This document shows positions 51,881 to 61,766 of a stretch of DNA of 64,000 nucleotides, one piece after another (position 1 is the first letter of the stretch; each line of letters opens with the position of its first letter). Made by a program: the position numbers and the translations under genes. The DNA is from CAWEDP01 sp963807925. Its GTDB lineage: Bacteria > Acidobacteriota > Vicinamibacteria > Vicinamibacterales > CAVVIG01. The stretch lies in the NCBI GenBank assembly GCA_963807925.1, contig CAWEDP010000002.1:2232001-2296000 (forward strand), in the 5' to 3' direction. The notes beneath the pieces were generated by a model. The model was not told where the DNA came from and searched no databases. It saw nothing but the letters and a program-made list of their open reading frames with translations.

Positions 51881-52915
51881 CTAGTGCGCGGCCTGCCGCC
51901 TCGGCCGATTTCCGGCCGGGGCGATCAGATCGATCAGCTGTCCTGGAATCGAAAAGGTCAGGCCGACGGTCCGCCCCGAACCGCTGACCTGCAACGACTG
52001 CAGCGCGCGCTGCAGCTCCGGTTTCGAGCCGGCCTGAAGCTGGGCGAGCGCCAGAAATCCCTGAATCACGTCGCGCAGCTTCCTGGCGGCGTCCTCGTCA
52101 GTCGTGTCGGCGCGAAGAACACCGCTGACGCCGTCCGTGATTTGGGCGCTGACCGAAAACCAGGAGATCGGCGGCAGTTGGGCCGCGCCGGCCGGCAGCT
52201 TCCCGCTCTTCTGCAATGCGTCGAACCGGCCCGCCGCCCACACGGTCCCGTTGTCGATCGACCTGACGAGATCCATCAGCTCGTTGTTCGTCGTCAGGTT
52301 GTCGCCGCCGGCCTCCAGATCGATGGCGCGCCGAATCAGGTCGGAGGTCCCCAGAGCCGCGAGGCCGGGCTTGAGAAACGCGACCGCGAGTTGCGGACCC
52401 TGCGATGCGCCGTCTGCGGTTGGAACGTTCGGGTCGGGAGGAGGGGAACCCCGATGCCCGCCGGGAGCGACGATGATCCGCTTGCCGCGATACGCCTCGG
52501 TCTGGGCGCCGTGCTCGTGCATCAGCGCCTCGATCTTCGCCTCGTTGAAAATGCCGGTGGCCAGGACGAGGGCCGACGAAGAGGCGCGCGAGCCATCGCC
52601 CCAGCCGCAGGCGACGACGTGATCGATGTCGGTCTCGACGTTGATTCCGGTCAGATCCTGAAGCTCCTGCTGGCCGGTCTGCCGATTCGGCGCCGCTTGG
52701 ACGAGCCGACGACGAAGGTCGGAGGCCATCACTGCGCGGACGTCTGCGTACGCCACGAGGCTCGCGTCCGCCGGCAGATACTGCAGTTCGTCCGGGCCGC
52801 GATCCGAGAGGGCGCGCATCGGGAACCCGCCGTAATAAGCGACGAGCCCGGATCCGACCCCGACGACCATGACGAGCAGCGAAGAAACGACGAAGTAGCG
52901 GGTTCTGGCGGTCAT
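51881..52915 (-). CDS. Membrane-anchored protein of unknown function
   Basis: A 344-residue protein from ATG 52915. One N-terminal transmembrane helix (YFVVSSLLVMVVGVGSGLVAYYGG) anchors a large periplasmic domain. That domain contains LPADASLVAYADVRAVMAS near the N-terminus, VVACGWGDGSRASSSALVLATG, and several 'FAGLAALGTSDLIRRAIDLE'-like helix/strand units, features of DUF3352-like secreted proteins. I do not assign a function. It lies 52 bp downstream of the ABC permease gene and may be part of the same transcript. Confidence 0.7.
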   Translation of the reverse strand: MTARTRYFVVSSLLVMVVGVGSGLVAYYGGFPMRALSDRGPDELQYLPADASLVAYADVRAVMASDLRRRLVQAAPNRQTGQQELQDLTGINVETDIDHVVACGWGDGSRASSSALVLATGIFNEAKIEALMHEHGAQTEAYRGKRIIVAPGGHRGSPPPDPNVPTADGASQGPQLAVAFLKPGLAALGTSDLIRRAIDLEAGGDNLTTNNELMDLVRSIDNGTVWAAGRFDALQKSGKLPAGAAQLPPISWFSVSAQITDGVSGVLRADTTDEDAARKLRDVIQGFLALAQLQAGSKPELQRALQSLQVSGSGRTVGLTFSIPGQLIDLIAPAGNRPRRQAAH

Positions 52916-52967
52916 GACGCCCTCAGACAGGTATACGGTCGAGACCCTCTCGTGGTTCCCGGCCCCA

Positions 52968-53831
52968 TTACTGATCGAGCACGTATTCACGCTGCTCGAC
53001 GGCACGCATCGCGAACCACACCGCCGCGGTCGCGATCGCGGCCAGCGCGATGAGGCTGGTCGCGACGTCGGGGGTCTCCCGGAACAGTTGCATCAGCGCC
53101 CCGACCCCGGAGTCCGCCGGCATCGCATGCGGAACCAGCGCCTGGAGGTAATAGGCGACCGTCAGCCGCTTGAGGTACCCGGGAAACAGCAGGACGGCCG
53201 GTTCCCAGCCGAACGCGAAGACCAGTCCGAGGACCAGCGGACGCTTCAGCCGCGCGCCCACCCACGCGAACACGGCACCGTACCCGATCAGGCCGGCCAT
53301 GAGCATGCCGAGATCGGCGGCGAGCGTCGGGAACGCCGCGCCGACCTCGCCGCCGCCGAGCGGCACGATCAGAAAGAAGACGGCAATCACCGACGGCAGG
53401 ACGAGCAGCGCCGTGCAGACGACGTACGCGAGGTACTTCCCGAGGAGCACGGCACCCCGGCGGATCGGCCGGGTGAACAGATACGTGATGGTCTTGTCTT
53501 CCACTTCGTCCGCGATGAGCGACGTGCCATAGAACACGCCGAGCACCGGCACGATGAAGCGGATGTACAGCAGCCACATCATCATGCCGAACAGCGCCGG
53601 GCCGCCCACGCGCGCGCCGTTGATCGAGAGCCGCCATAACGACGTGGTCGCGGTGACAAGGCGAATGGCCGCCGCCAGCAGCACCGGTCCGCCGAGCAGC
53701 ACGCCGAGAAAGACCGATCGGCGCGACCAGAGCATCTGCCCCAGCGCGACGTCGAACACGCGCGCCGCCGAAGCGCCCAGCGTCATCACCCGCCTCTGTC
53801 GGGCCGAGTCCTGCCGGGCGGCGCTGCTCAT
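52968..53831 (-). CDS. ABC-2 type transporter permease
   Basis: A 287-residue integral membrane protein with about six transmembrane segments, including SVFLGVLLGGPVLLAAAI, MMMWLLYIRFIVPVLGVFYG, VVCTALLVLPSVIAVFFLI and GLVFAFGWEPAVLLF. The conserved GTSLIADEVEDKTITYLFTRPIRR stretch is typical of ABC-2 (NatB/YhaP-like) permeases. Its ATG overlaps the stop of the ATPase gene at 53828, so it pairs with that ATPase. Confidence 0.88.
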   Translation of the reverse strand: MSSAARQDSARQRRVMTLGASAARVFDVALGQMLWSRRSVFLGVLLGGPVLLAAAIRLVTATTSLWRLSINGARVGGPALFGMMMWLLYIRFIVPVLGVFYGTSLIADEVEDKTITYLFTRPIRRGAVLLGKYLAYVVCTALLVLPSVIAVFFLIVPLGGGEVGAAFPTLAADLGMLMAGLIGYGAVFAWVGARLKRPLVLGLVFAFGWEPAVLLFPGYLKRLTVAYYLQALVPHAMPADSGVGALMQLFRETPDVATSLIALAAIATAAVWFAMRAVEQREYVLDQ

Positions 53832-54763
53832 TGTTTCACCAGATACTGAAACACGGCCTGCAGGTTGTCGTCGGGCGACGACACCTCATGAATCGAGCCG
53901 AGCTCGCCCGTCGCCGCCAGCCCCGTCAACCTGGCATAGAACACATCGGGCTTCGCGGTCTGTACCACCACCGCCTGGTCTTCGAACCTCAGGCTCAGCA
54001 CGTCGTCCGCCGACAGGAATTCCCGGGCGAGGGCCCGCGGTTGGTCCGCGCGAATGAAGACGGTATGAGGATGCTCGTCGATGAGGTCGCGAATCTGGTG
54101 CACGTTGCCCTCGGCGACGATGCGGCCCTGGTTGATGAGCAGGATGTCCGAGGTCATCGACTCGATCTCGTGCAGGATATGGCTGGAGACGATGACGCTC
54201 CGGCCGGCGCGCGCCCAGTCCTTGATCAGCCTGATGGTCCGGCGCCGCGCGATCGGATCCATGCCGGACAGCGGTTCGTCCAGGATCAGCAGGTCCGGAT
54301 CGTCGGCGATCGCCTGCGCCAGCTTCACGCGCTGCCGCATCCCTTTGCTGTACGCGCCGATTTTCTTGCCGGCCGCCTCCAGCAGATCGACCAGTTCGAG
54401 GGCGCGGGTTGCCTTCTCCGCGGCCTCGCGCTCCGGGACGCCGCTCAGACCGACGAGCGTGCTCACCCATTCCAACCCGGTCATGCGCTCGTAGAAGGCA
54501 TCCTGCTCCGGGCAGTAGCCGACGTGCAGGTACAGGGCCGGATTGCCCCAGACCGGCTCGCCGAGCACGGTCAGGTCGCCTTTGCTCGGCTTCAACTGGC
54601 CGGTGAGGAGCTTCATGAAGGTCGACTTGCCCGCCCCGTTGGGGCCGAGCAGCCCGACGATCCCGGAGGGCACACTGAGCGTGACGTCGTTGAGCCCGAT
54701 GACCTGGCCGTACCACTTCGACAGGTGGGACGCCGTGACGATTGGCCCGCGACACTCGATCAC
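53828..54763 (-). CDS. ABC transporter ATP-binding protein (ABC-2 exporter)
   Basis: A 311-residue ATPase starting at GTG 54763, which overlaps the permease stop as GTGA. Walker A is GLLGPNGAGKSTFMK, signature motif is YSKGMRQRVKLAQA, Walker B is LLILDEPLSGMDP and the H loop is VSSHIL. The last ~80 residues form an auxiliary domain common in CcmA/NatA-type exporters. It is flanked by its permeases (52968-53831 downstream, 54760-55599 upstream). The longer open frame that continues to 55861 is antisense or out-of-frame to the upstream permease and is not used. Confidence 0.93.
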   Translation of the reverse strand: MIECRGPIVTASHLSKWYGQVIGLNDVTLSVPSGIVGLLGPNGAGKSTFMKLLTGQLKPSKGDLTVLGEPVWGNPALYLHVGYCPEQDAFYERMTGLEWVSTLVGLSGVPEREAAEKATRALELVDLLEAAGKKIGAYSKGMRQRVKLAQAIADDPDLLILDEPLSGMDPIARRRTIRLIKDWARAGRSVIVSSHILHEIESMTSDILLINQGRIVAEGNVHQIRDLIDEHPHTVFIRADQPRALAREFLSADDVLSLRFEDQAVVVQTAKPDVFYARLTGLAATGELGSIHEVSSPDDNLQAVFQYLVKQ

Positions 54764-55599
54764 GCCACCACCTCGACGGCGCGAACTCGCCGGTCGAGCA
54801 CGATCGCGGATCCTGCCACCAGGAGCGCCAGCACGCCGAGGGCCACCGGCCACGGCGTCTGGTAACGCAGCGGCAGGCGAAAGATGGCGTCGCCCACCTG
54901 GCTGAGCGCGAAGGGGACGGAAATCCACGACAGGCGCGTGTCGCCGGTGACAGCCTGGAGCACGCCGAAGAGCGCCTGGCTGAAGAACAGGAGCCCCGCG
55001 TACAGGATGCCCACGAACCGGCCGCTGTTCGACAGCGACGAGAGCGCCAGCATCGCGGCCGACACGGTGATGACCTGCACGAACGCGAAGACCGTGATGG
55101 CAGGAAACAGGTAGATGTTCCTGGTGAAGAAATCGAAGTTGCCCGCAAAGACGATTTGAACGATCAGCAGCACGATGGCCGGAGCCCACGTGACGAGCAG
55201 CAGCCAGGTGGACAGGATGGTGAATTTCCCGAAGACGTACTCGGTCCGCGTCATCGGTTTCGAGAGGTAGATCTGGAGGGCGTTGGCGCGCCGGTCGTTG
55301 GCGATGAGTCCCGCTCCGCCGTACACGGTGAGAAAGAACACGAAGATCTGCTGCTGATCGAGAAACTGGCGGAACATGTCCGGCGTCGGCGCCAGGAACG
55401 CCGCCTGCGGCAGGTTGGCCGCGGCGTAGATCTGGACGGCGCGCACGAAGAACGGAAACCAGGAGATGAGCAGCAGGCCGAGAAACGCGCGCTGACCAAG
55501 ACGCGCGCGGATGCCGGTCCTCGCAATCACCACCCACGCCCGGCCCCGCGGCGCGCGCTCTCCGATGTACCGGCGATAACCCTGGTCGTGAATCGGCAT
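54760..55599 (-). CDS. ABC-2 type transporter permease
   Basis: A 279-residue membrane protein from ATG 55599. About six transmembrane segments are visible, including LGLLLISWFPFFVRAVQIYA, WLLLVTWAPAIVLLIVQIVFA, IYLFPAITVFAFVQVITVSAAMLAL and VALGVLALLVAGSAIVL. The cytosolic GLIANDRRANALQIYLSKPMTRTEYVFGK segment is the same type as that of the other permease. It lies 50 bp downstream of the second ATPase and overlaps the first ATPase by GTGA, so all four transporter genes form one operon. Confidence 0.88.
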   Translation of the reverse strand: MPIHDQGYRRYIGERAPRGRAWVVIARTGIRARLGQRAFLGLLLISWFPFFVRAVQIYAAANLPQAAFLAPTPDMFRQFLDQQQIFVFFLTVYGGAGLIANDRRANALQIYLSKPMTRTEYVFGKFTILSTWLLLVTWAPAIVLLIVQIVFAGNFDFFTRNIYLFPAITVFAFVQVITVSAAMLALSSLSNSGRFVGILYAGLLFFSQALFGVLQAVTGDTRLSWISVPFALSQVGDAIFRLPLRYQTPWPVALGVLALLVAGSAIVLDRRVRAVEVVA

Positions 55600-55649
55600 G
55601 TCTGGTCTTTCGCTCCGCCGGACGGCTCTCCACCCCGGCCGGTCCTCGG

Positions 55650-56585
55650 CTATTCCTCGCCCACGGCATGCGCGAAGACATCCTCGAGCGTCGGTACGCT
55701 CGGGCGGAGGTGCCGCACCTGCGCCCCCTCGGCGGCGGCGAGCGCGAACAGCTCGCGCGCGCCCCCCTCGCCGGGGACGAACACGCGCATGACGTCCTCG
55801 TCGGTCGCATGGCAATCGAGGCCCGCCAGTTGCAGGCGCTGCACGAACTGGTCGACCTCACCGGCGCGCACCTTGACCCGCAGCTCGAACACGCGCCCGC
55901 GCGGCTGCTTCAGCGACGCGATCGGGCCGTGGACCGCCACCCGTCCCTTGTCCATGACGACGACGTGATCGCAGGTGTATTCGACGTCGGGCAGCAGGTG
56001 CGACGAGAGAATCAGGTTGACGCCCTTCTGGTGACCGAGATCGCGGACGAGCTCCAGCATCTCGTCCCGTCCTTTCGGATCCATGCCGTTGGTCGGCTCG
56101 TCGAGGAAGAGCAGATCCGGATCGTGGACGAGCGCCTGGGCCAGCTTGATCCGCTGCTTCATTCCGGTGGAATAGGTCTCGAGATTGCGGTATCGCGCTT
56201 CGCCAAGGCCCACGTAGTAGAGCACCTCGTGGGCGCGCTGCATCGCGTCGACGCGGGGCAACCCCGCCAGCTCGCCGCAGTACGCGACGAACGTGACGGC
56301 GTTCATGCCCGGCATGTGCGCGTCGGATTCCGGCATGTAGCCGACCCGCGCACGGATCTCGAGCGGCGCCGCCGCGACGTCGAACCCCAGCACGGTCATA
56401 CGCCCTGCGGTCGGCCTGAGAAAGCCCAGCAGCGACTTGAGCAGGGTGCTCTTGCCGGCACCGTTGGGGCCGAGCAGTCCGACGGCGCCCGACGCAAACG
56501 CCGTCGTCACCTCGGTGAGGGCGACGCTCCGTCCGTACGCGACCGACACGCGATCGAGGGCGACGACCGGCTGAGGCTCAGACAT
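55650..56585 (-). CDS. ABC transporter ATP-binding protein
   Basis: A 311-residue ATPase from ATG 56585. Walker A is LLGPNGAGKSTLLK, signature YSTGMKQRIKLAQA, Walker B LLFLDEPTNGMDP, H loop LSSHLL, then a C-terminal accessory domain (VRAGEVDQFVQRLQLAGL). It resembles the ATPase at 53828-54763, so the cluster has two similar ATPases and two permeases, as expected for one or two heteromeric ABC-2 exporters. It overlaps the HD-domain gene stop by 8 bp. Confidence 0.93.
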   Translation of the reverse strand: MSEPQPVVALDRVSVAYGRSVALTEVTTAFASGAVGLLGPNGAGKSTLLKSLLGFLRPTAGRMTVLGFDVAAAPLEIRARVGYMPESDAHMPGMNAVTFVAYCGELAGLPRVDAMQRAHEVLYYVGLGEARYRNLETYSTGMKQRIKLAQALVHDPDLLFLDEPTNGMDPKGRDEMLELVRDLGHQKGVNLILSSHLLPDVEYTCDHVVVMDKGRVAVHGPIASLKQPRGRVFELRVKVRAGEVDQFVQRLQLAGLDCHATDEDVMRVFVPGEGGARELFALAAAEGAQVRHLRPSVPTLEDVFAHAVGEE

Positions 56586-57175
56586 CTCGGGGGGCGACGA
56601 TCGGCGTGGTTCCGCGCAGTCCGAGCGCCTCGGCACGGGTGCGCATGAATCCGATCACGTTGGCCACGTGTGCTTCGAGCGGCAGGCCGAGCAACGCGGC
56701 GCCGGCGACCAGGTCCTCCCGCTTGACGCCGCGCGCAAAGGTCTTGTCCTTCATCCGCTTGATCACCGACGTCGACTCGAGAATCGAGGATGCTCCTGGT
56801 CGGACGGACGAGCGCCGCAGCCGTGACGAAGCCGGCCATCTCGTCGCAGGCGAAGAGGGTCTTCTCCAGCGGGCCCTCGCGCGGGACGCCGCTGTGGTCG
56901 GCGTGCGACAGGATGGCGCGGACGACCCACTCGGGATACCCCCGGTCGCGCAGAATCTCGCTCCCGCGAAACGGGTGGTCGTCGAGGCTGGGCCACCGTT
57001 CGTAGTCGAAGTCGTGGAGCAGCCCGACCAGGCCCCACGCCTCGGCATCCTCGCCGAAGATCGCCGCGTACCCGCGCACCGCGGCCTCCACGGCCAGAGC
57101 GTGCTTGAGCAGGCTCTCGGTCTTCGTGTATTCGGTCAGGAGCTGCCAGGCGGCCTCGCGACTCGGCGTCGACAT
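56578..57175 (-). pseudogene. HD-domain phosphohydrolase-like gene with one frameshift
   Basis: The N-terminal part (ATG 57175; LLTEYTKTESLLKHALAVEAAV, LVGLLHDFDYERWPSLDDHP, AILSHADHSG) is an HD-domain protein with the HD pair in LLHDFD. After SILD (about 56790) the frame fails; the next frame continues ESTSVIKRMKDKTFARGVKREDLVAGAALLGLPLEAHVANVIGFM-type sequence to a stop at 56578. Removing one A from the plus-strand run near 56784-56792 (cgagaatcgag to cgagatcgag) restores a continuous ~197-residue protein. The break may be real or a sequence error; the intact N-terminal part keeps the HD residues. Confidence 0.75.
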
Positions 57176-57221
57176 GAAACGTGGTGTAACCTTCGCGAGC
57201 ATCTTAATTCAGGATCACACG

Positions 57222-58718
<1,497 letters not shown>

Positions 58719-59138
58719 TCGCCTTGTCGATGACGCTCGCCGCCTTGGCCGTCACGCGATACGCGGCGAGATCGGGGCGGGCGACCCACTGCACCGCGTC
58801 GGCATCGGATCCGCAGACCGCGTCGCCCGACCGCGCGCGACACAGGTAGTCCACGATCACGAAGTGGTACTCGACGCGGCCGTCGGGCGTTCGATCGATC
58901 CGATCGAGCACCTCGACGACCGGACCGACGTCCACGACGAGGCCTGTCTCCTCGAGGACCTCGCGCGCGACGGCTTCTTCCAGGGTCTCGCCGACCTCGA
59001 CGGCGCCGCCTGGAAGGCTCCATTCGCCCTTGAGCGGCGCGTGCGCGCGCCGTACAAGCAGCACGCGCCCGCGCTCGTCCAGCACGACCGCCCCGATCCC
59101 GACGACCGGTCTTTCCGGAAATCTCCTCACGCGCTCAG

Positions 59139-60200
59139 TCAAAGTGGCAGCGACGCGTCGGCGTTGAGATCCATGCCGGCCGTGACGCCGGCGCGAAACG
59201 CTCGAAGGCCGGCGGCGGCGATCATCGCGGCGTTGTCGGTCGAGAGCGGCAGGCTGGGAACGAACGTGGGAATCTCGCGAAGCTCTCCATGCCTCTGCAC
59301 GTCCGCCCGCAGCCGACTGTTCGCCGATACGCCGCCAGCGACCCCAACGCTGGCCGCGTGGAAGCGGCGGGCAGCGTCGAAGGTCCGATCCACCAGCGTC
59401 GTGACGACGATCCGCTGAAAACTGGCGCAGATGTCGGCAATCTCCCCTTCCGAGAACCGCGGGCCGTCGCCGCGGCTGCGGGCGTTCCGGACGTGACGCA
59501 GGACGGCGGTCTTCAGGCCGCTGAAGCTGAAGTCCAGGTCGCCCTTGAGTGCCGGCGCGTTCCGGTCCGCGTGGGTCAGGCGGGTCGTCGGCAGCGGCAC
59601 GGCCCGATCGTTCCCGGTGCGCGCCAGCCGATCGATCACCGGTCCGCCGGGATACCCCAGCCCGAGCAGCTTCGCCACCTTATCGTACGCCTCGCCGGCC
59701 GCATCGTCACGCGTGCGGCTGATGGACTGGTAGCGGCCGGGGCGCTCGACCAGGTACAGGCTGGTATGACCGCCCGAGACGACGAGCACGACCGCCGGCA
59801 GCGGCAGCTCGCCGTTCTGGAGCACGAGCGATTCGATGTGTCCCGCGAGATGGTGCACTCCGACGAGCGGGAGGCCGGCCGCCAGCGCCGCGGATTTCGC
59901 GAACGACACGCCGACGAGCAGCGATCCCACGAGGCCGGGCCCTTGCGTGACGGCGATGGCTCCAAGATCGCTCCACCGGGTCGCCGCCTCGTCCATCGCG
60001 CGATCGACGACGCCGCAGATGTCGCGGATATGCTGGCGCGACGCGAGCTCGGGCACGACGCCGCCCCACTCGCGGTGGATCGGCGCCTGTGAGGCGACGA
60101 TGTTGGACCGCACCCGCCAGGGGCGGCCGGGGTCGCCGGTTTCCTCGACCACGGCCGCCGAAGTCTCGTCGCACGAGGTCTCGATGCCCAGGAGTCGCAT
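59139..60200 (-). CDS. tsaD: tRNA N6-adenosine threonylcarbamoyltransferase
   Basis: A 353-residue Kae1/TsaD enzyme that places threonylcarbamoyl on A37 of ANN-decoding tRNAs. The N-terminal LGIETSCDETSAAVVE, the iron-binding VGVHHLAGHIES (HxxxxH), VSGGHTSLYLV and the C-terminal GGVSANSRLRADV / FVPSLPLSTDNAAMIAAAG motifs are all present. Partner genes tsaB, tsaE and tsaC are not in this window. It lies 3 bp downstream of mtnA and overlaps the NUDIX gene by ATGA. Confidence 0.96.
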   Translation of the reverse strand: MRLLGIETSCDETSAAVVEETGDPGRPWRVRSNIVASQAPIHREWGGVVPELASRQHIRDICGVVDRAMDEAATRWSDLGAIAVTQGPGLVGSLLVGVSFAKSAALAAGLPLVGVHHLAGHIESLVLQNGELPLPAVVLVVSGGHTSLYLVERPGRYQSISRTRDDAAGEAYDKVAKLLGLGYPGGPVIDRLARTGNDRAVPLPTTRLTHADRNAPALKGDLDFSFSGLKTAVLRHVRNARSRGDGPRFSEGEIADICASFQRIVVTTLVDRTFDAARRFHAASVGVAGGVSANSRLRADVQRHGELREIPTFVPSLPLSTDNAAMIAAAGLRAFRAGVTAGMDLNADASLPL

Positions 60201-60203
60201 GTG

Positions 60204-61268
60204 CTACGAGCGCACCGCCTCGGCGCCGCACGCCGTTCGCAGCGACTCGATGTAGGGCGGCCGCAGCACGCCCCGCTCGGTGATGATTGCCGCGATCAAC
60301 TGATGTGGCGTGACGTCGAACGCGGGGTTGCGGACGCGGGCGCCCTTCGGCGTCAGCTGCTGGCCGCCGAGATGCGTGACCTCGCGTGGATCGCGCTCCT
60401 CGATGGGAATGTGATCGCCGTCCGGCGTATCGAGGTCGATGGTCGACAGTGGCGCCGCGACATAGAACGGCACGCCGTGCTCGCGGGCGAGCACGGCGAC
60501 CGTGTAGGTGCCGATCTTGTTGGCGGTGTCGCCGTTCGCGGCGATCCGATCCGCGCCGACCACGACGAGATCGATGCGGCCGCCGCGCATGATGGCGCCC
60601 GCCATGTTGTCCGTGATGACCGTCGTGTCGATGCCGTCCCGCACCAGTTCCCAGGCGGTCAGGCGGGCGCCCTGCAGGAACGGACGCGTCTCATCGGCCA
60701 GCACGGTGACGCGCTTGCCCTGCTCGACGGCGCCGCGGACGACGCCGAGCGCGGTTCCGTAGCCGGCGGTAGCCAGCGCGCCGGCGTTGCAATGCGTCAG
60801 GATCGCGGCCTCGGCGGGGACCAGGTCGGCCCCGAACGCGCCCAGCGCACGGCAGCTGGCGAGATCCTCGTCGTGGATCGCGTCGGCCTCGCGATCGAGG
60901 CGGTCCTTGATCTGATCGACTGATTCGCCGGCGTGGAGGCCGGCCGAACAGGCGCGCTTCATCCGCTCGATCGCCCAGAACAGGTTGACGGCCGTCGGAC
61001 GGGTGGACGCCATCAGATCGCAGGTCTTCTGGAACTCGGCGGCGAACTTCTGCGTGCCGGTCGCCTTGCTCCTGCGCATCCCGAGCGCGATCCCGAAGGC
61101 CGCCGCCACGCCGATGGCAGGGGCGCCGCGGATGACCATGGCCTTGATGGCGCGGGCGACCTCGGGCGCGGTCCTGCACCGGACGTAGCGTTCGATCGCT
61201 GGCAGCTTCCGCTGATCCACCATCACCACGGCAGCGGCATCGGCGTCTCGGGCAATGCTCGGCAGCAT
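60204..61268 (-). CDS. mtnA: S-methyl-5-thioribose-1-phosphate isomerase
   Basis: A 354-residue eIF2B-alpha-like isomerase of methionine salvage, converting methylthioribose-1-phosphate to methylthioribulose-1-phosphate, the substrate of MtnB encoded at 3168-3869. Characteristic segments are RGAPAIGVAAAFGIALG, THCNAGALATAGYGTALGV, TRPFLQGARLTAWEL and the catalytic VVVGADRIAANGDTANKIGTY. ATG 61268 is chosen; an in-frame TTG at 61274 is less likely. The 72-bp leader upstream contains the 'cattgtagattgt' motif also found before bioF. Confidence 0.94.
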   Translation of the reverse strand: MLPSIARDADAAAVVMVDQRKLPAIERYVRCRTAPEVARAIKAMVIRGAPAIGVAAAFGIALGMRRSKATGTQKFAAEFQKTCDLMASTRPTAVNLFWAIERMKRACSAGLHAGESVDQIKDRLDREADAIHDEDLASCRALGAFGADLVPAEAAILTHCNAGALATAGYGTALGVVRGAVEQGKRVTVLADETRPFLQGARLTAWELVRDGIDTTVITDNMAGAIMRGGRIDLVVVGADRIAANGDTANKIGTYTVAVLAREHGVPFYVAAPLSTIDLDTPDGDHIPIEERDPREVTHLGGQQLTPKGARVRNPAFDVTPHQLIAAIITERGVLRPPYIESLRTACGAEAVRS

Positions 61269-61271
61269 GAT

Positions 61272-61300
61272 CAATTCACAATCGACAATCTACAATGTAC
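61272..61300 (-). repeat. Dispersed 'cattgtagattgt' motif before mtnA
   Basis: In the direction of mtnA transcription this reads gtacattgtagattgtcgat then tgtgaattga, ending just before the mtnA start. The 13-mer cattgtagattgt (61285-61297) is identical to 32279-32291 upstream of bioF, in the same orientation relative to the gene. AT-rich relatives occur at 3150-3225 and 32210-32220 in this GC-rich window. Confidence 0.4.
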
Positions 61301-61340
61301 AGGGGACGGGGGCGAGGGCGGGGAGCGATTTCCCGCCGGC

Positions 61341-61766
61341 CTACCCGCGCAGCAGCCGTGCGTCGAACGGCAGCGGCAACAGGTCCTTCAGGCGATAGCG
61401 TCCCAGCTCCTCGTGGAGGTTCGCGAGGTGAATCTCGAGATCGCCGGCGAACTCCCACAGGATCTGGCGGCACGCGCCGCACGGCGGCGTCGGCGATCCG
61501 GTATCGGCGACGACGGCGATGCGAGCGAACGCGCGGTGCCCCTCCGAGAGCGCCTTGAACATCGCGACGCGCTCGGCGCAGACGGTCAGGCCGTAGGTCG
61601 CGTTCTCGATGTTGCATCCGGTCACGATCGTGCCGTCGGCGGTCTCCAGCGCGGCACCGACCTTGAAGTGAGAGAAGTCGGCGCAGGCCTGAAGGCGCGC
61701 ACGCCGGGCAGCGCCGACGAGATCGGCCACCGACGATCGCCCCCTCCCTAAGTCAGAGTCGGCCAA
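61341..61766 (-). CDS. cdd: Cytidine deaminase
   Basis: A 141-residue tetrameric-type cytidine deaminase. The first zinc motif is TVCAERVAMFKAL (C-A-E), the second PPCGACRQILWEF (P-C-x2-C); the substrate segment FKVGAALETADGTIVTGCNIENATYG is the family signature. It overlaps the upstream PNP gene by 14 bp and lies in the nucleoside-salvage operon with the CNT transporter. Confidence 0.95.
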   Translation of the reverse strand: MADSDLGRGRSSVADLVGAARRARLQACADFSHFKVGAALETADGTIVTGCNIENATYGLTVCAERVAMFKALSEGHRAFARIAVVADTGSPTPPCGACRQILWEFAGDLEIHLANLHEELGRYRLKDLLPLPFDARLLRG

